NCBI GenBank assembly: GCA_964388105.1
Contig: CAYLYQ010000039.1
Span: 1-18,531 of the forward strand
Origin: ZC4RG35 sp964388105
GTDB lineage: Bacteria; Actinomycetota; Acidimicrobiia; Spongiisociales; ZC4RG35
DNA length: 18,531 nt
Direction: 5' to 3'
Shown here: positions 1 to 7,091 of the stretch, piece by piece
Position numbering within the stretch: the first letter of the stretch is position 1
Layout: every line of letters begins with the position of its first letter
Notes under the pieces: model-generated
What the model saw: the letters and a program-made list of their open reading frames with translations, nothing else
Databases searched by the model: none
Told to the model about the DNA's origin: nothing
Program-made: the position numbers and the translations under genes

Positions 1-76
1 TGGTGGTCAGGGACGGCGTCGATCCGTCGACCTCCGGTTTTTCAGACCGGCGCTCTGCCAACTGAGCTACCTGACC
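1..76 (-). tRNA. tRNA-Phe (GAA)
   Basis: On the minus strand the sequence folds into a full cloverleaf. The acceptor stem GGTCAGG (70-76) pairs with CCTGACC (5-11), followed by ACCA, so the CCA tail is encoded. The anticodon stem CCGGT/ACCGG encloses the loop CTGAAAA, giving anticodon GAA (Phe). The T stem GACGG/CCGTC pairs fully, but its loop reads ATCGACG instead of the usual TTCRANY, so position 54 is A rather than T. It lies 28 nt downstream of tRNA-Asp and is probably processed from the same transcript. The 3' end coincides with the window edge. Confidence 0.95.
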
Positions 77-82
77 AAAGGT

Positions 83-106
83 CAGCCCTCTGGCGAGAGA
101 GGGCTG
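83..106 (-). other. Hairpin between the two tRNAs
   Basis: An inverted repeat with 9-bp arms (83-91 and 98-106, arms CAGCCCTCT and AGAGGGCTG) and a 6-nt loop fills the spacer between tRNA-Asp and tRNA-Phe. Its outer base pairs use two bases of the tRNA-Asp CCA tail. No U-run follows, so a processing signal is more likely than a terminator; that role is inferred. Confidence 0.5.
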
Positions 107-182
107 GCGGGAACGACGGGATTTGAACCCGCGACCTCCGGCTTGACAGGCCGGCGAACACTCCAGGCTGTTCTACGCTCCC
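105..182 (-). tRNA. tRNA-Asp (GTC)
   Basis: The minus strand gives a complete cloverleaf. The acceptor GGGAGCG (176-182) pairs with CGTTCCC (109-115, one G-U pair), then G73 and an encoded CCA. The D stem is GAAC/GTTC, and the anticodon stem CCGGC/GCCGG has loop CTGTCAA, giving anticodon GTC (Asp). The T arm GCGGG-TTCAAAT-CCCGT is canonical. It is upstream of tRNA-Phe in the same orientation, and a plausible promoter sits about 33 nt upstream. Confidence 0.96.
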
Positions 183-214
183 GTGTGCTTCCCGGGACCC
201 CGGGCGACCGTCCA

Positions 215-242
215 AGTGTAGCGGCGGCCCCTCCCTGCTCAA
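215..242 (-). promoter_or_regulatory. Candidate promoter of the tRNA-Asp/tRNA-Phe unit
   Basis: On the minus strand TTGAGC (237-242, 4/6 match to the -35 consensus) is followed after 16 nt by TACACT (215-220, 4/6 match to the -10). The predicted start is near 208, about 26 nt before mature tRNA-Asp. It lies just past the stop of the DUF1295 gene. The assignment rests on hexamers and position only. Confidence 0.45.
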
Positions 243-249
243 CACCGGA

Positions 250-1128
250 TCATCGGTGCCGAGGGGGTCGCGGGACCAACACCGGCGTCGACTCCCTGTA
301 CCTCTGATAAGCCGCGTCGTCGCCCCACCTCTCGTCCGCTCGCTTCTCCAGCATGGGGATCCCGCTTATCTGAGTGAGAAGCAGCGTCACAAACACGGGC
401 GAGATCAGCACGACCCACCGCCAACCCGAGAGAATCGGGACGGCCAAGATGGCGATCCCCGTCCACAGCGTGATCTCCCCGAAGTAGTTGGGGTGCCGAG
501 ACCAAGCCCAGAGCCCGGTGTGGATGAACCGCCCCTTGTTTTCAGGGTCTTGGCGGAACTGCGACTTCTGCCGGTCGGCGATGACCTCGATGGCGAACCC
601 GGCTAACCAGACGGCGATGCCGGGGTAGGCCACCCATCCGAGAGGCTGCCGATCCTCGGCGGTGATGATCGCCAGCGCGGCGGCGGCAGTGAACAGCACC
701 CAGAGGCCCTGCAGAGTCCATGCCAGGAGGAATCGAAGCGGATCGACCTTGATCGCATCAAATCGTGAGTCGTGGCCCTCACGCTTGATGCGGCCGAAAA
801 GGAACAGGCCAAGGCGAAGAGTCCACACGATGACCATGGCACCGACGATGAGGGCCCTGGTGTCGACATCGCCGCTCAAAGCGACCGCCGCGATCGTCAC
901 GGTCAGGTATGTGACGGTTCCCGTGATGTCGTAGTACTTCTCGGTCTGAGCGGCGCTGGCAGGGATGAACGCAATCCAGTTGACGGCGAAGGCCAGGATG
1001 GCGCAGAGGGCGAACACCGGAAACGAACCCACCAGTGTGCTCCCGTCGCTTCCAGCCCATGCGACCAGGGCTCCGACCACCACTGCCGCCAGCGTCCCGA
1101 TCAGGGCGGTCCTTCGCTCCTTGGTCAT
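250..1128 (-). CDS. DUF1295 / steroid 5-alpha-reductase-like membrane protein
   Basis: A 292-residue polytopic inner-membrane protein with hydrophobic segments at about 8-26, 33-56, 72-85, 92-112, 131-154, 163-183, 219-236 and 238-256. The C-terminal block, with the GLWAWSRHPNYFGE motif at 205-218, is the hallmark of DUF1295 and the related isoprenylcysteine methyltransferase/steroid 5-alpha-reductase fold, where the RHPNYFGE residues line a cofactor pocket. NADPH-dependent reduction of a lipid or steroid enone is the family-level guess; the substrate is unknown. The ATG at 1128 overlaps the TGA of an open frame entering from the N gap (ATGA), and no convincing Shine-Dalgarno is seen, so translation may be coupled to that upstream gene. 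Confidence 0.9.
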   Translation of the reverse strand: MTKERRTALIGTLAAVVVGALVAWAGSDGSTLVGSFPVFALCAILAFAVNWIAFIPASAAQTEKYYDITGTVTYLTVTIAAVALSGDVDTRALIVGAMVIVWTLRLGLFLFGRIKREGHDSRFDAIKVDPLRFLLAWTLQGLWVLFTAAAALAIITAEDRQPLGWVAYPGIAVWLAGFAIEVIADRQKSQFRQDPENKGRFIHTGLWAWSRHPNYFGEITLWTGIAILAVPILSGWRWVVLISPVFVTLLLTQISGIPMLEKRADERWGDDAAYQRYRESTPVLVPRPPRHR

Positions 1129-1175
1129 GGCCGCCGCGCGAGGGAGCGCGGGAATGGTGTCGCGAGCTCAGCCAA
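1125..1175 (-). CDS. Possible C-terminal end of a gene lost in the gap
   Basis: Between the N run and the DUF1295 start, a minus-strand frame encodes about 16 residues ending LARRP and stops with a TGA that overlaps the next ATG by 4 nt. The same overlap style occurs at several other gene junctions in this window. The residues do not resemble a medium-chain dehydrogenase C-terminus (usually ending in a GKIVL-like strand), so they may belong to a different gene hidden in the gap. The evidence is short and positional. Confidence 0.3.
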   Translation of the reverse strand: MAELATPFPRSLARRP

Positions 1176-1275
1176 NNNNNNNNNNNNNNNNNNNNNNNNN
1201 NNNNNNNNNNNNNNNNNNNNNNNNNNNNNNNNNNNNNNNNNNNNNNNNNNNNNNNNNNNNNNNNNNNNNNNNNNN
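1176..1275. other. Assembly gap, 100 N
   Basis: Exactly 100 undetermined bases. The round number suggests a scaffolding placeholder of unknown true length. It truncates the zinc-type dehydrogenase after about 250 residues, where the family normally has roughly 70-90 more, so the real gap is likely longer than 100 bases or the two sides are not directly joined. Confidence 0.97.
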
Positions 1276-2027
1276 TTCTTGGCCGCACGCATCGACTGCT
1301 TGAGGGTGGCCGGGCCGACGTTCTCGATGACCAGGTCGGCGCCGCCCAGCTCCGTCATCTCCTTGCCGAACTCGCCCGCCGAGTCGAACCCACCCGCGGC
1401 TCCAGCGGCGATCGCCCGCTCGATCTTCTCCGGCGATCGGGAGGTCACGTAAACGCTCGCCCCCATTCCCTTGGCCAGGTGGAAGGCGGCAGACGAGACC
1501 CCTCCGCCGATGCCGACGACGAGGACCGTCTCGCCGCCCTCCAGACGGGCCCGCTCCAGCATCCGCAACGCCGTCGCCGACGCCAGGCCGAAAGTGCCGG
1601 CCACGTCCCAGTCCACCTTGGCGGGCTTGCGCACCGCGTTGATCACGGGGATGACGATCTTCTCGGTCAGAGTCCCGGGAAGACCCTCGCCCAGGATCTC
1701 GAAGTCGTCGCAGTACACCGGCTCGTCGTTGCGACACCGGGCGCAGCGTCCGCACGACATCGTCGGGTCGATGATCACCTCGTCGCCGATCTCGAACCCG
1801 GCGACGCCCTCGCCGATCGCGTCGACGACACCGGCGCCGTCGGAGCCCCCGACATGGGGCAACGATCTCGGTGCCGGCTTACCCTCGGCCACCCAGAGGT
1901 CGAGGTGGTTGAGGCCGCTGACCTCGAGCGCCACCCGCACCTGTCCGGGGCCGGGCTCAGGCTCGGGCACCTCGACCAGTTCGTAAGCGTCGATCCCCCC
2001 GACCTCGGGAAGCTGCCAGGCCCTCAT
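1276..2027 (-). CDS. Zinc-type medium-chain alcohol dehydrogenase / quinone oxidoreductase, 3' truncated
   Basis: The first 250 residues of an MDR-superfamily NAD(P)-dependent oxidoreductase. Visible features are the GroES-like N-domain, the structural-zinc tetrad Cys92, Cys95, Cys98 and Cys106, and the Rossmann dinucleotide motif GIGGGV at 172-177. The classical catalytic GHE motif is replaced by GGSDGAG (60-66), and the preceding segment is GLNHLDLW, as in the YogA-like branch that keeps the structural zinc but lacks the usual catalytic zinc ligands. The frame runs into the N gap, so the C-terminal strands are missing. ATG at 2027 is chosen because MRAWQ is the typical N-terminus. A TACCCT hexamer (2035-2040) 7 nt upstream suggests a leaderless or nearly leaderless mRNA. 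It is divergent from the thioesterase gene. The substrate is unknown. Confidence 0.88.
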
Positions 2028-2034
2028 GGCGGCG

Positions 2035-2044
2035 AGGGTAGCGT
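2035..2044. promoter_or_regulatory. Candidate overlapping divergent -10 elements
   Basis: The 10-mer AGGGTAGCGT reads TACCCT on the minus strand (2035-2040) and TAGCGT on the plus strand (2039-2044), the two hexamers sharing one TA step. The first sits 7 nt before the dehydrogenase ATG; the second would start a thioesterase transcript near 2051. No good -35 was found for either. Motif-level evidence only. Confidence 0.3.
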
Positions 2045-2073
2045 TGGGCCGTTCCGCCACGGGATGCCCGCCG

Positions 2074-2493
2074 ATGCAGTTACCGACCGACCGCGACGTC
2101 CACACCACCAGCCTCAAGGTCCGCTTCTACGAGCTGGACCCCTACGACCACGTCAACCACACCAACTACTTCTCCTACTTCGAGACCGCCCGCATCGAAT
2201 ACCTCTCCGACATGGGCTGGGGCCTGGACCGGATGAAGGAACAGGGCTGGCAGCTGGTCGTCGTCGAGGCCCACGCACGGTTCCTGGCGGCGGCCCGATA
2301 CGGCGAGGAGCTGACCATCCACACATGGGTCGAGGACACCGGCCGGGTGAAGTCGACCTGGCAGCAGGTGATGACGCGGGCAGGCGAGGAAGTGGCGCGT
2401 CTCACCATCACTGCCGCCTTCACCGACCTGGCCGGCAAGCCCCGCCGCGTCCCGGACGGCTTCGCCGCCCACCTCGAGTCGCTCCGCACCTAG
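2074..2493 (+). CDS. Acyl-CoA thioesterase, hotdog fold (4HBT/YbgC type)
   Basis: A 139-residue cytoplasmic protein with the hotdog thioesterase signature near the N-terminus: RFYELDPYDHVNHTNYFSYF at 17-36, with Asp22 at the catalytic position, followed by the ETARIEYL helix. This matches 4-hydroxybenzoyl-CoA thioesterase/YbgC enzymes, which hydrolyse acyl-CoA thioesters; the acyl group is not predictable. The ATG at 2074 is preferred because the family starts just before the first strand. An in-frame ATG at 2026 would add 16 residues and overlap the divergent gene's start. Neither has a clear Shine-Dalgarno. Its TAG stop overlaps the stop of thiQ on the opposite strand in a shared CTAG. Confidence 0.88.
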   Translation: MQLPTDRDVHTTSLKVRFYELDPYDHVNHTNYFSYFETARIEYLSDMGWGLDRMKEQGWQLVVVEAHARFLAAARYGEELTIHTWVEDTGRVKSTWQQVMTRAGEEVARLTITAAFTDLAGKPRRVPDGFAAHLESLRT

Positions 2494-3185
2494 CCGAGGA
2501 ACGAGGCCACCCAGTCGTCGACCGGGTGCGTCAGGATCTCGTCGAGGGTGCCCGTCTGGACAACAGTGCCGTCCCGCATCAGCGCCAATCGGTCGGAGAG
2601 GGCCACCGCCTCGTCGCGATCGTGGGTGACGAAGATGCCGGTGAGGGCGCGCTCCTCCAGGATGTCGGCGATCTCGCCGAGCAGATGGCGCCGCAGGTTG
2701 CGGTCGAGGGCCCCGAGCGGCTCGTCCAGCATGACGAGTCGGGGCTCGGGCGCCAGGGTTCGTGCCAGGGCGACCCGCTGTTGCTCGCCGCCAGAAAGGC
2801 CATCCACCCGTCGCTCACCGAATCCGGCCAGGCCCACTTGTTCGAGGGCTGCCTCCACCCGCTCGGCGACGTCGCGGCGGCCCTGCATCTCGAGGCCGAA
2901 GCCGACATTGGCCGCGACGTCGAGATGGGGGAAGAGGGCATAACGCTGGAACATGAATCCGAAGCCGCGGAGATGGGTCGGGACGTCGACCACCGACCTC
3001 CCATCCCAGATGATGTCGCCGGCGGAGATCTCGACCAGTCCCGCGATCGCGCGGAGCAGAGTCGACTTCCCCGAGCCTGACGGCCCGAGGAGGCCGACCA
3101 CCTCACCATCGGCAACGTGCAGATCGACCGACGACAGGATCTGCTTCCCATCGATGACGACGTCCAGGTCTCGCACCTCGAGCAT
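2490..3185 (-). CDS. thiQ: ABC transporter ATPase, thiamine type (ThiQ-like)
   Basis: A 231-residue nucleotide-binding subunit with every canonical motif: Walker A GPSGSGKST (34-42), Q-loop Gln80 (FMFQ), signature LSGGE (130-134), Walker B LVMLDEP (150-156), D-loop ALD and H-loop His188. The short length with no C-terminal regulatory domain fits ThiQ rather than the longer PotA/FbpC group. The ATG at 3185 shares one base with the permease TGA (TGATG), so translation is coupled. It is the third gene behind the TPP riboswitch and powers import of thiamine or a thiamine derivative through ThiP. Cargo is inferred from the riboswitch and family; an iron-type cargo is less likely. Confidence 0.93.
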   Translation of the reverse strand: MLEVRDLDVVIDGKQILSSVDLHVADGEVVGLLGPSGSGKSTLLRAIAGLVEISAGDIIWDGRSVVDVPTHLRGFGFMFQRYALFPHLDVAANVGFGLEMQGRRDVAERVEAALEQVGLAGFGERRVDGLSGGEQQRVALARTLAPEPRLVMLDEPLGALDRNLRRHLLGEIADILEERALTGIFVTHDRDEAVALSDRLALMRDGTVVQTGTLDEILTHPVDDWVASFLG

Positions 3186-4738
3186 CAGAAGCGGCCGATC
3201 TCGCCCACCCGCGCCCGATCGATCCACAGCACGACCGCGGCGGTGAGCCCGGCGAGAACCACAGCCAGTGCCATGGCCATGCCGAAGTTGGTGGGCCCGG
3301 GTCGCGACAGAAGACGGAAGATCATGGTGGGAATGGTGCCTGTTCCGGGCCGCGCGATGAAGGATGTGGCGCCGAACTCGCCGAGTGAGATGACGAAGGC
3401 GAAGGCCGCGCCGACCAGGGCGGCGCGACTGACGATCGGCAGGTCGACGGTCCGCCACACCCGGAAAGGCGAGGCGCCGAGCACCGCCGCGGCATCGCGT
3501 GTGTCCGGTTCGATCGCCCGGAGCGTCGGGACCGTTGTCCGCACCATGAACGGCACGGCCACCAGGGCATGGGCGATCGGCACCAGCCACGCGCTTGCCC
3601 GGATGTCGACCGGCCAGTCGAGGGCGACGATGAACCCGAACCCCACCGTCACCGCCGAGGTGCCCAAGGGCAGCATCAGCACCACGTCGAACCAGCGAGA
3701 CAGCCTCGAGCCGCGCCGGGTGATCACCGTCGCAGCCAGCAGGCCCACCACGCCCGCCAGCAGCATTGCCGCAGCGGCGTAGGCGAGGGAGTTGGCGGCC
3801 GCTCCGATGGGGCGGCCGACGAAGGGGTCGTCGACGAACAACCGTCCGTAGGCGCCGCTTCCCAGGGAGCGACCGATCAGGGCGACGAGGGGGACCGCCA
3901 GGGCAGCGATGGTGAGCCCGACTGCCGCTGCCACCGCGACGCGGACTCTCCCACGCGGGCGTGGCAGGTCGGCCTCTTCCTCCAGGGCCCAGCTGACCGC
4001 GGTCCTCTCCTGGTACCGGGAATAGGCAAGGAGGGCGAGGGAGACACCCACCATCTGGATGACGGCGAGCACCGCGGCCAGTGGGAGGTCGAACAGGGTG
4101 ATCGCCTGCCGGTAGATCTCCACTTCCAGCGTGGCGTACTGGAATCCGCCGAGGATCAGGACGACCCCGAACGACGTGAAGGTGAACAGGAACACGATCG
4201 ACGCCGCGGCGCCCAGAGCCGGCCGCAGCAGAGGGAGGGTGACGCGGGTGAAAACCCGCCACGGCGAGGCGCCCAGGGTGCGGGCGGCCTCGTGAAGCGA
4301 CGGATCGATGCGCGACCAGAGGGTGGAGGTGGTGCGGACCACCACCGCCACGTTGAAGAAGACGTGGGCGGCGAGGATCGCTCCGATCGACTCGGACCAC
4401 CCCAGGGCGAGGAAGGCGGTGCCGACGACGACGGTGGGGAGGACGAAGGGCACAGTGATCAGAGCCATGGCGAGGCGCCGCCCCGGAAAGCGGTACGAGG
4501 AAACTGCCCAGGTGAGGGGGGCTGCGGCCAACAGCGTCAGAACAGTCGAAATCACCGCCTGCCACAGGGTGAACCACCCGACGCGGAAGAGCCGCGCCTG
4601 CACCGCGTCGAAGCCGAGGGACATCTCACCCAGCCCGAGCGCCAGCACCCGGATCACGGGGTATAGGAAGAAGTAGCCGATGAAGACCGCCGGGATGGCG
4701 GCTACCGCCAGCCAGCCCCAGCGAATGCGCCGCCTCAT
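3185..4738 (-). CDS. thiP: ABC transporter permease, fused double-domain (ThiP-like)
   Basis: A 517-residue inner-membrane protein made of two tandem binding-protein-dependent permease domains, each with about six helices. Each half carries an EAA loop that docks the ATPase: HEAARTLGASPWRVF (149-163) and DAAAVLGASPFRVW (415-428). This duplicated layout and length match ThiP/FbpB permeases, which work as a single chain. The ATG at 4738 overlaps the substrate-binding-protein stop (ATGA, 4735-4738), and its own TGA overlaps the thiQ start, so all three subunits appear translationally coupled. No truncation is seen. Thiamine as cargo is inferred from the TPP riboswitch upstream. Confidence 0.93.
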   Translation of the reverse strand: MRRRIRWGWLAVAAIPAVFIGYFFLYPVIRVLALGLGEMSLGFDAVQARLFRVGWFTLWQAVISTVLTLLAAAPLTWAVSSYRFPGRRLAMALITVPFVLPTVVVGTAFLALGWSESIGAILAAHVFFNVAVVVRTTSTLWSRIDPSLHEAARTLGASPWRVFTRVTLPLLRPALGAAASIVFLFTFTSFGVVLILGGFQYATLEVEIYRQAITLFDLPLAAVLAVIQMVGVSLALLAYSRYQERTAVSWALEEEADLPRPRGRVRVAVAAAVGLTIAALAVPLVALIGRSLGSGAYGRLFVDDPFVGRPIGAAANSLAYAAAAMLLAGVVGLLAATVITRRGSRLSRWFDVVLMLPLGTSAVTVGFGFIVALDWPVDIRASAWLVPIAHALVAVPFMVRTTVPTLRAIEPDTRDAAAVLGASPFRVWRTVDLPIVSRAALVGAAFAFVISLGEFGATSFIARPGTGTIPTMIFRLLSRPGPTNFGMAMALAVVLAGLTAAVVLWIDRARVGEIGRF

Positions 4739-5757
4739 CCCTCGAGCACTGCGATCCACTCGTCGATCCAGCGCGCCCGGTTGGCGTCGATGGCGTCGAT
4801 CTCCACCCGCGCCGGATCGGAGGGGAACACCGTGTGCTCGGCCCAGACCGGTGGGAGATCGACCGTGCCGTTGGCCGGGAACACGAACCAGCTCTCGGGG
4901 ATCTGGCTCTGGAACTCGGGGGAGAGCATGAAGTCGATGAGTCGGGCCGCTTCGTCCTCGTGGCCGGACCCCGCCAGGATGCCTGCGTACTCGATCTGCT
5001 GGTAGCACCCATCGGTCAGGACGCCGGTCGGCGCCTCGTCGACCGGCTCTTCGGCGAACAGGACTTCGGCGGGTGGGGAGGAGGCGTAGGAGAGCACCAG
5101 GGGGTAGTCACCACCGTATCTGGTGAAGTCCTCGTAGTAGGCGGTGCTCCACGAGGAGACGACCTTCGTGCCCCCGTCGTGGAGGTCGGACCAGAACGCC
5201 TCCCAGCCGTCGTCGCCGAACCTGTCGATCGTCGCCAGCAGGAAGGCGAGACCCGGAGAAGATGTCGCCGGGTGGGTGACGACGAGCAGAGATGCCAGGT
5301 CGGGGTCGCGGAGGTCCTCGAGGGTCGCCGGGACCGGCACCCCGTTCTCCTCGAACCAGCCCTTGTCGTAGTTGATGCAGACGTCGCCGAAGTCGATGGG
5401 GGTGACGAAGTCGCCCTCGACGAGGAGCGAAGGGTCCACGGTCTCGATCGCCGCCGCTCGGTGGGGGGCGAACAACTCGTTTCCGAGGGCCCGGGTGAGG
5501 AAGGTCTCGTCGATGCCGAACAGGACGTCGGCGAGGGGGTTGTCCTTGCTGAGGACCGCCTGGTTCACCATCGACCCGGCGTCGCCCGCAGCCACCACCT
5601 CGACGGCGATCCCGGTCTCCTCGGTGAAGGCGGCGAAGGTCTGGTCGGTGACCCCTTCCCGGAACGAGTCGTGGGCCAGAACCCGCAGTGCCTCGGTGTC
5701 GTTGCCGCCACAGGCGGCGAGGCCCAGCAGGGCGACGGTGATCAGAAAACGTCTCAT
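4735..5757 (-). CDS. thiB: Thiamine-type ABC transporter substrate-binding lipoprotein (ThiB-like)
   Basis: About 340 residues beginning with a short lipoprotein signal (MRRFLITVALLGL) and a LAAC lipobox with Cys16. The mature part fits the TbpA/ThiB and iron-binding family (LRVLAHDSF start, LADVLFGIDETFL, PIDFGDVCINYD). It should be anchored outside the membrane and deliver thiamine or a phosphate ester to ThiP. The ATG at 5757 is chosen because AAGGAG ends 8 nt upstream; another ATG at 5763 lies only 2 nt from it. The Shine-Dalgarno forms the 3' arm of a small hairpin just after the TPP riboswitch, so TPP should lower its expression. It is the first gene of thiBPQ. Confidence 0.93.
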   Translation of the reverse strand: MRRFLITVALLGLAACGGNDTEALRVLAHDSFREGVTDQTFAAFTEETGIAVEVVAAGDAGSMVNQAVLSKDNPLADVLFGIDETFLTRALGNELFAPHRAAAIETVDPSLLVEGDFVTPIDFGDVCINYDKGWFEENGVPVPATLEDLRDPDLASLLVVTHPATSSPGLAFLLATIDRFGDDGWEAFWSDLHDGGTKVVSSWSTAYYEDFTRYGGDYPLVLSYASSPPAEVLFAEEPVDEAPTGVLTDGCYQQIEYAGILAGSGHEDEAARLIDFMLSPEFQSQIPESWFVFPANGTVDLPPVWAEHTVFPSDPARVEIDAIDANRARWIDEWIAVLEG

Positions 5758-5764
5758 CGGCATA

Positions 5765-5779
5765 ACTCCTTTCGGGAGC
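5765..5779 (-). promoter_or_regulatory. Shine-Dalgarno-sequestering hairpin of the riboswitch
   Basis: On the minus strand GCTCC (5775-5779) can pair with GGAGT (5765-5769) around the loop CGAAA, hiding the AAGGAG ribosome site of thiB. This suits a translational expression platform directly after the aptamer. No U-run follows, so transcription termination is unlikely. The pairing is visible; the switching is inferred. Confidence 0.5.
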
Positions 5780-5785
5780 GTCGAT

Positions 5786-5875
5786 GAGGTCCCTGCGCCG
5801 GCATTACCCGGATCAGGTTCATTCGGTCGGAGCCTCGCACAGGCTCCCTCTCAGCCCGGTTTCACCGAGCTCCCG
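5786..5875 (-). promoter_or_regulatory. TPP riboswitch (THI element)
   Basis: The minus strand carries the conserved thiamine pyrophosphate aptamer core. A stem CTCGGT/ACCGGG is followed by the invariant CTGAGA, then a variable 6-bp stem (GGAGCC/GGCTCC). The second conserved block has TGAACCTGATC, CCGGGTAATGCCGG and GCGCAGGGA. These are the pyrimidine-sensing and pyrophosphate-sensing arms of the family. It lies about 30 nt upstream of thiB, so TPP feedback on thiamine import is expected. End positions are approximate because the P1 helix is short and hard to fix by eye. Confidence 0.96.
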
Positions 5876-5884
5876 TCTTGACCC

Positions 5885-5914
5885 AGGGTAGTGGGGCCAC
5901 CTCGGTTCGGTCAG
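5885..5914 (-). promoter_or_regulatory. Candidate promoter of the riboswitch-thiBPQ unit
   Basis: CTGACC (5909-5914, 4/6 to the -35 consensus) overlaps the fabF stop codon, and after 18 nt comes TACCCT (5885-5890). The predicted start, near 5878, is a few bases before the aptamer, as expected for a riboswitch leader. The same TACCCT hexamer stands before the dehydrogenase at 2027. Confidence 0.5.
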
Positions 5915-7068
5915 GCCGGAGCGAACACCAGGACGGTGTTGTGGCCGCCGAAGCCGAAGGAGTTGGAGATCGCGGGCCCCGGAACCCATGGGCGGGGGTC
6001 GACCACGATGTCGGTCAGGGGGATGGAAGGGTCCTGGTCGGTCAGGCCGACGTTCGGGGGGAGCTCGCTTCGGCGGATCGCCTCGACGACGACGGCGGCC
6101 TCGATCGATCCCGAGGCTCCGAGGGCGTGGCCGGTGGTGCCCTTGATCGATGACACCGGCGGCTGGCTGCTCCCGAAGACCCTGGCGATGACGTCGCCCT
6201 CGGTCTGGTCGTTGAGCTCGGTACCGGTGCCGTGGGCGTTGATGTAGACGATGTCCGACGGGCTCAGCCCCGCATCCTCCAGCGCCGCCCGAATGGCCCT
6301 CTCCGCACCCTCGCCCTGAGGATGCGGTGCCGTGACGTGGTGGGCGTCGGCTGTGGACGCCCCGCCGAGCACCCGGGCGAGCGGCTCGGCGCCCCGCGCC
6401 CGGGCAATGTCCGCCGCTTCGAGCACCAGGACCCCGGCGCCCTCTCCCATGACGAACCCGTCACGGGCGGAGTCGAACGGGCGGGCGTATCCGGAGGGGG
6501 AGAGAGCACGGGCCGCGACGAACCCGGTTCTGGCCGAGGCGCGGGCCGCGGCTTCGGCCCCCCCGACGATGGCGGCGTCGGCGTACCCCCACTGGATCTG
6601 ACGGAGCCCGTCGAGGACCGACTGGCTCCCGGCAGCACAGGCCACGACGGGTGTGGTGACCGGGCCCCCGAAGCCGTATTTGATCGAGATCGCCGCGGCG
6701 GCGGCATTGGCCATCATCATCGGGACGATGAAGGGCGACGGGCGCGGGTTGTCAGAGTCGGTCTGATGGACCAGTTCCTCGAGGGTCTCGAGCCCGCCGA
6801 TGCCCGTGGCGATCGCCACCGCCACCCGCGTCGGGTCGACGTCCATCTCGCCCGATCCGGAGAAGGCCTCGTGGGCGGCCACCAGGGCCAGTTGGGTGAA
6901 CCGGTCCAGACGGCGGGCATCCTTCCTCGCCACTGCCGGTTCCGGGTCCAAGTCGGGAATGAGGCGGGGAGCCGGCCCCGGCTGCTCGCGCAGCCCCTTC
7001 CAGAGGTCGTCCAGGCCGACGCCGGGGGCTCCCAGAGCCCCGACACCGGTGACCACTACTTCTCTCAT
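5911..7068 (-). CDS. fabF: Beta-ketoacyl-ACP synthase II family (FabF-like)
   Basis: 385 residues with a complete thiolase-fold ketosynthase: nucleophile Cys144 in VVACAAGSQS, His279 in NAHGTGT, Lys309 and His314 in SIKGTTGHALGASG, and the glycine-rich GFGGHN near 372-377. It should catalyse decarboxylative Claisen condensation of malonyl-ACP with an acyl primer. It is roughly 25 residues shorter than standard FabF (about 410), the shortening lying in the N-terminal region around 28-48. An AGGAG 9 nt before the ATG at 7068 supports the start. It is the last gene of the sirtuin-ACAD-SDR-ketosynthase operon, 23 nt after the SDR. A dedicated lipid pathway rather than bulk fatty-acid synthesis is possible, since no acyl-carrier protein or FabD/FabH is nearby. 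Confidence 0.92.
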   Translation of the reverse strand: MREVVVTGVGALGAPGVGLDDLWKGLREQPGPAPRLIPDLDPEPAVARKDARRLDRFTQLALVAAHEAFSGSGEMDVDPTRVAVAIATGIGGLETLEELVHQTDSDNPRPSPFIVPMMMANAAAAAISIKYGFGGPVTTPVVACAAGSQSVLDGLRQIQWGYADAAIVGGAEAAARASARTGFVAARALSPSGYARPFDSARDGFVMGEGAGVLVLEAADIARARGAEPLARVLGGASTADAHHVTAPHPQGEGAERAIRAALEDAGLSPSDIVYINAHGTGTELNDQTEGDVIARVFGSSQPPVSSIKGTTGHALGASGSIEAAVVVEAIRRSELPPNVGLTDQDPSIPLTDIVVDPRPWVPGPAISNSFGFGGHNTVLVFAPA

Positions 7069-7091
7069 GAGGTGATTCTCCTCTCGAACCG

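Noticed and set aside
1035..3080. Long plus-strand open frame (681 codons) across the gap and several genes
   Set aside because: It runs antisense to the dehydrogenase and thiQ, passes through N, and the protein is low-complexity Arg/Pro/Gly-rich, typical of high-GC shadow frames.
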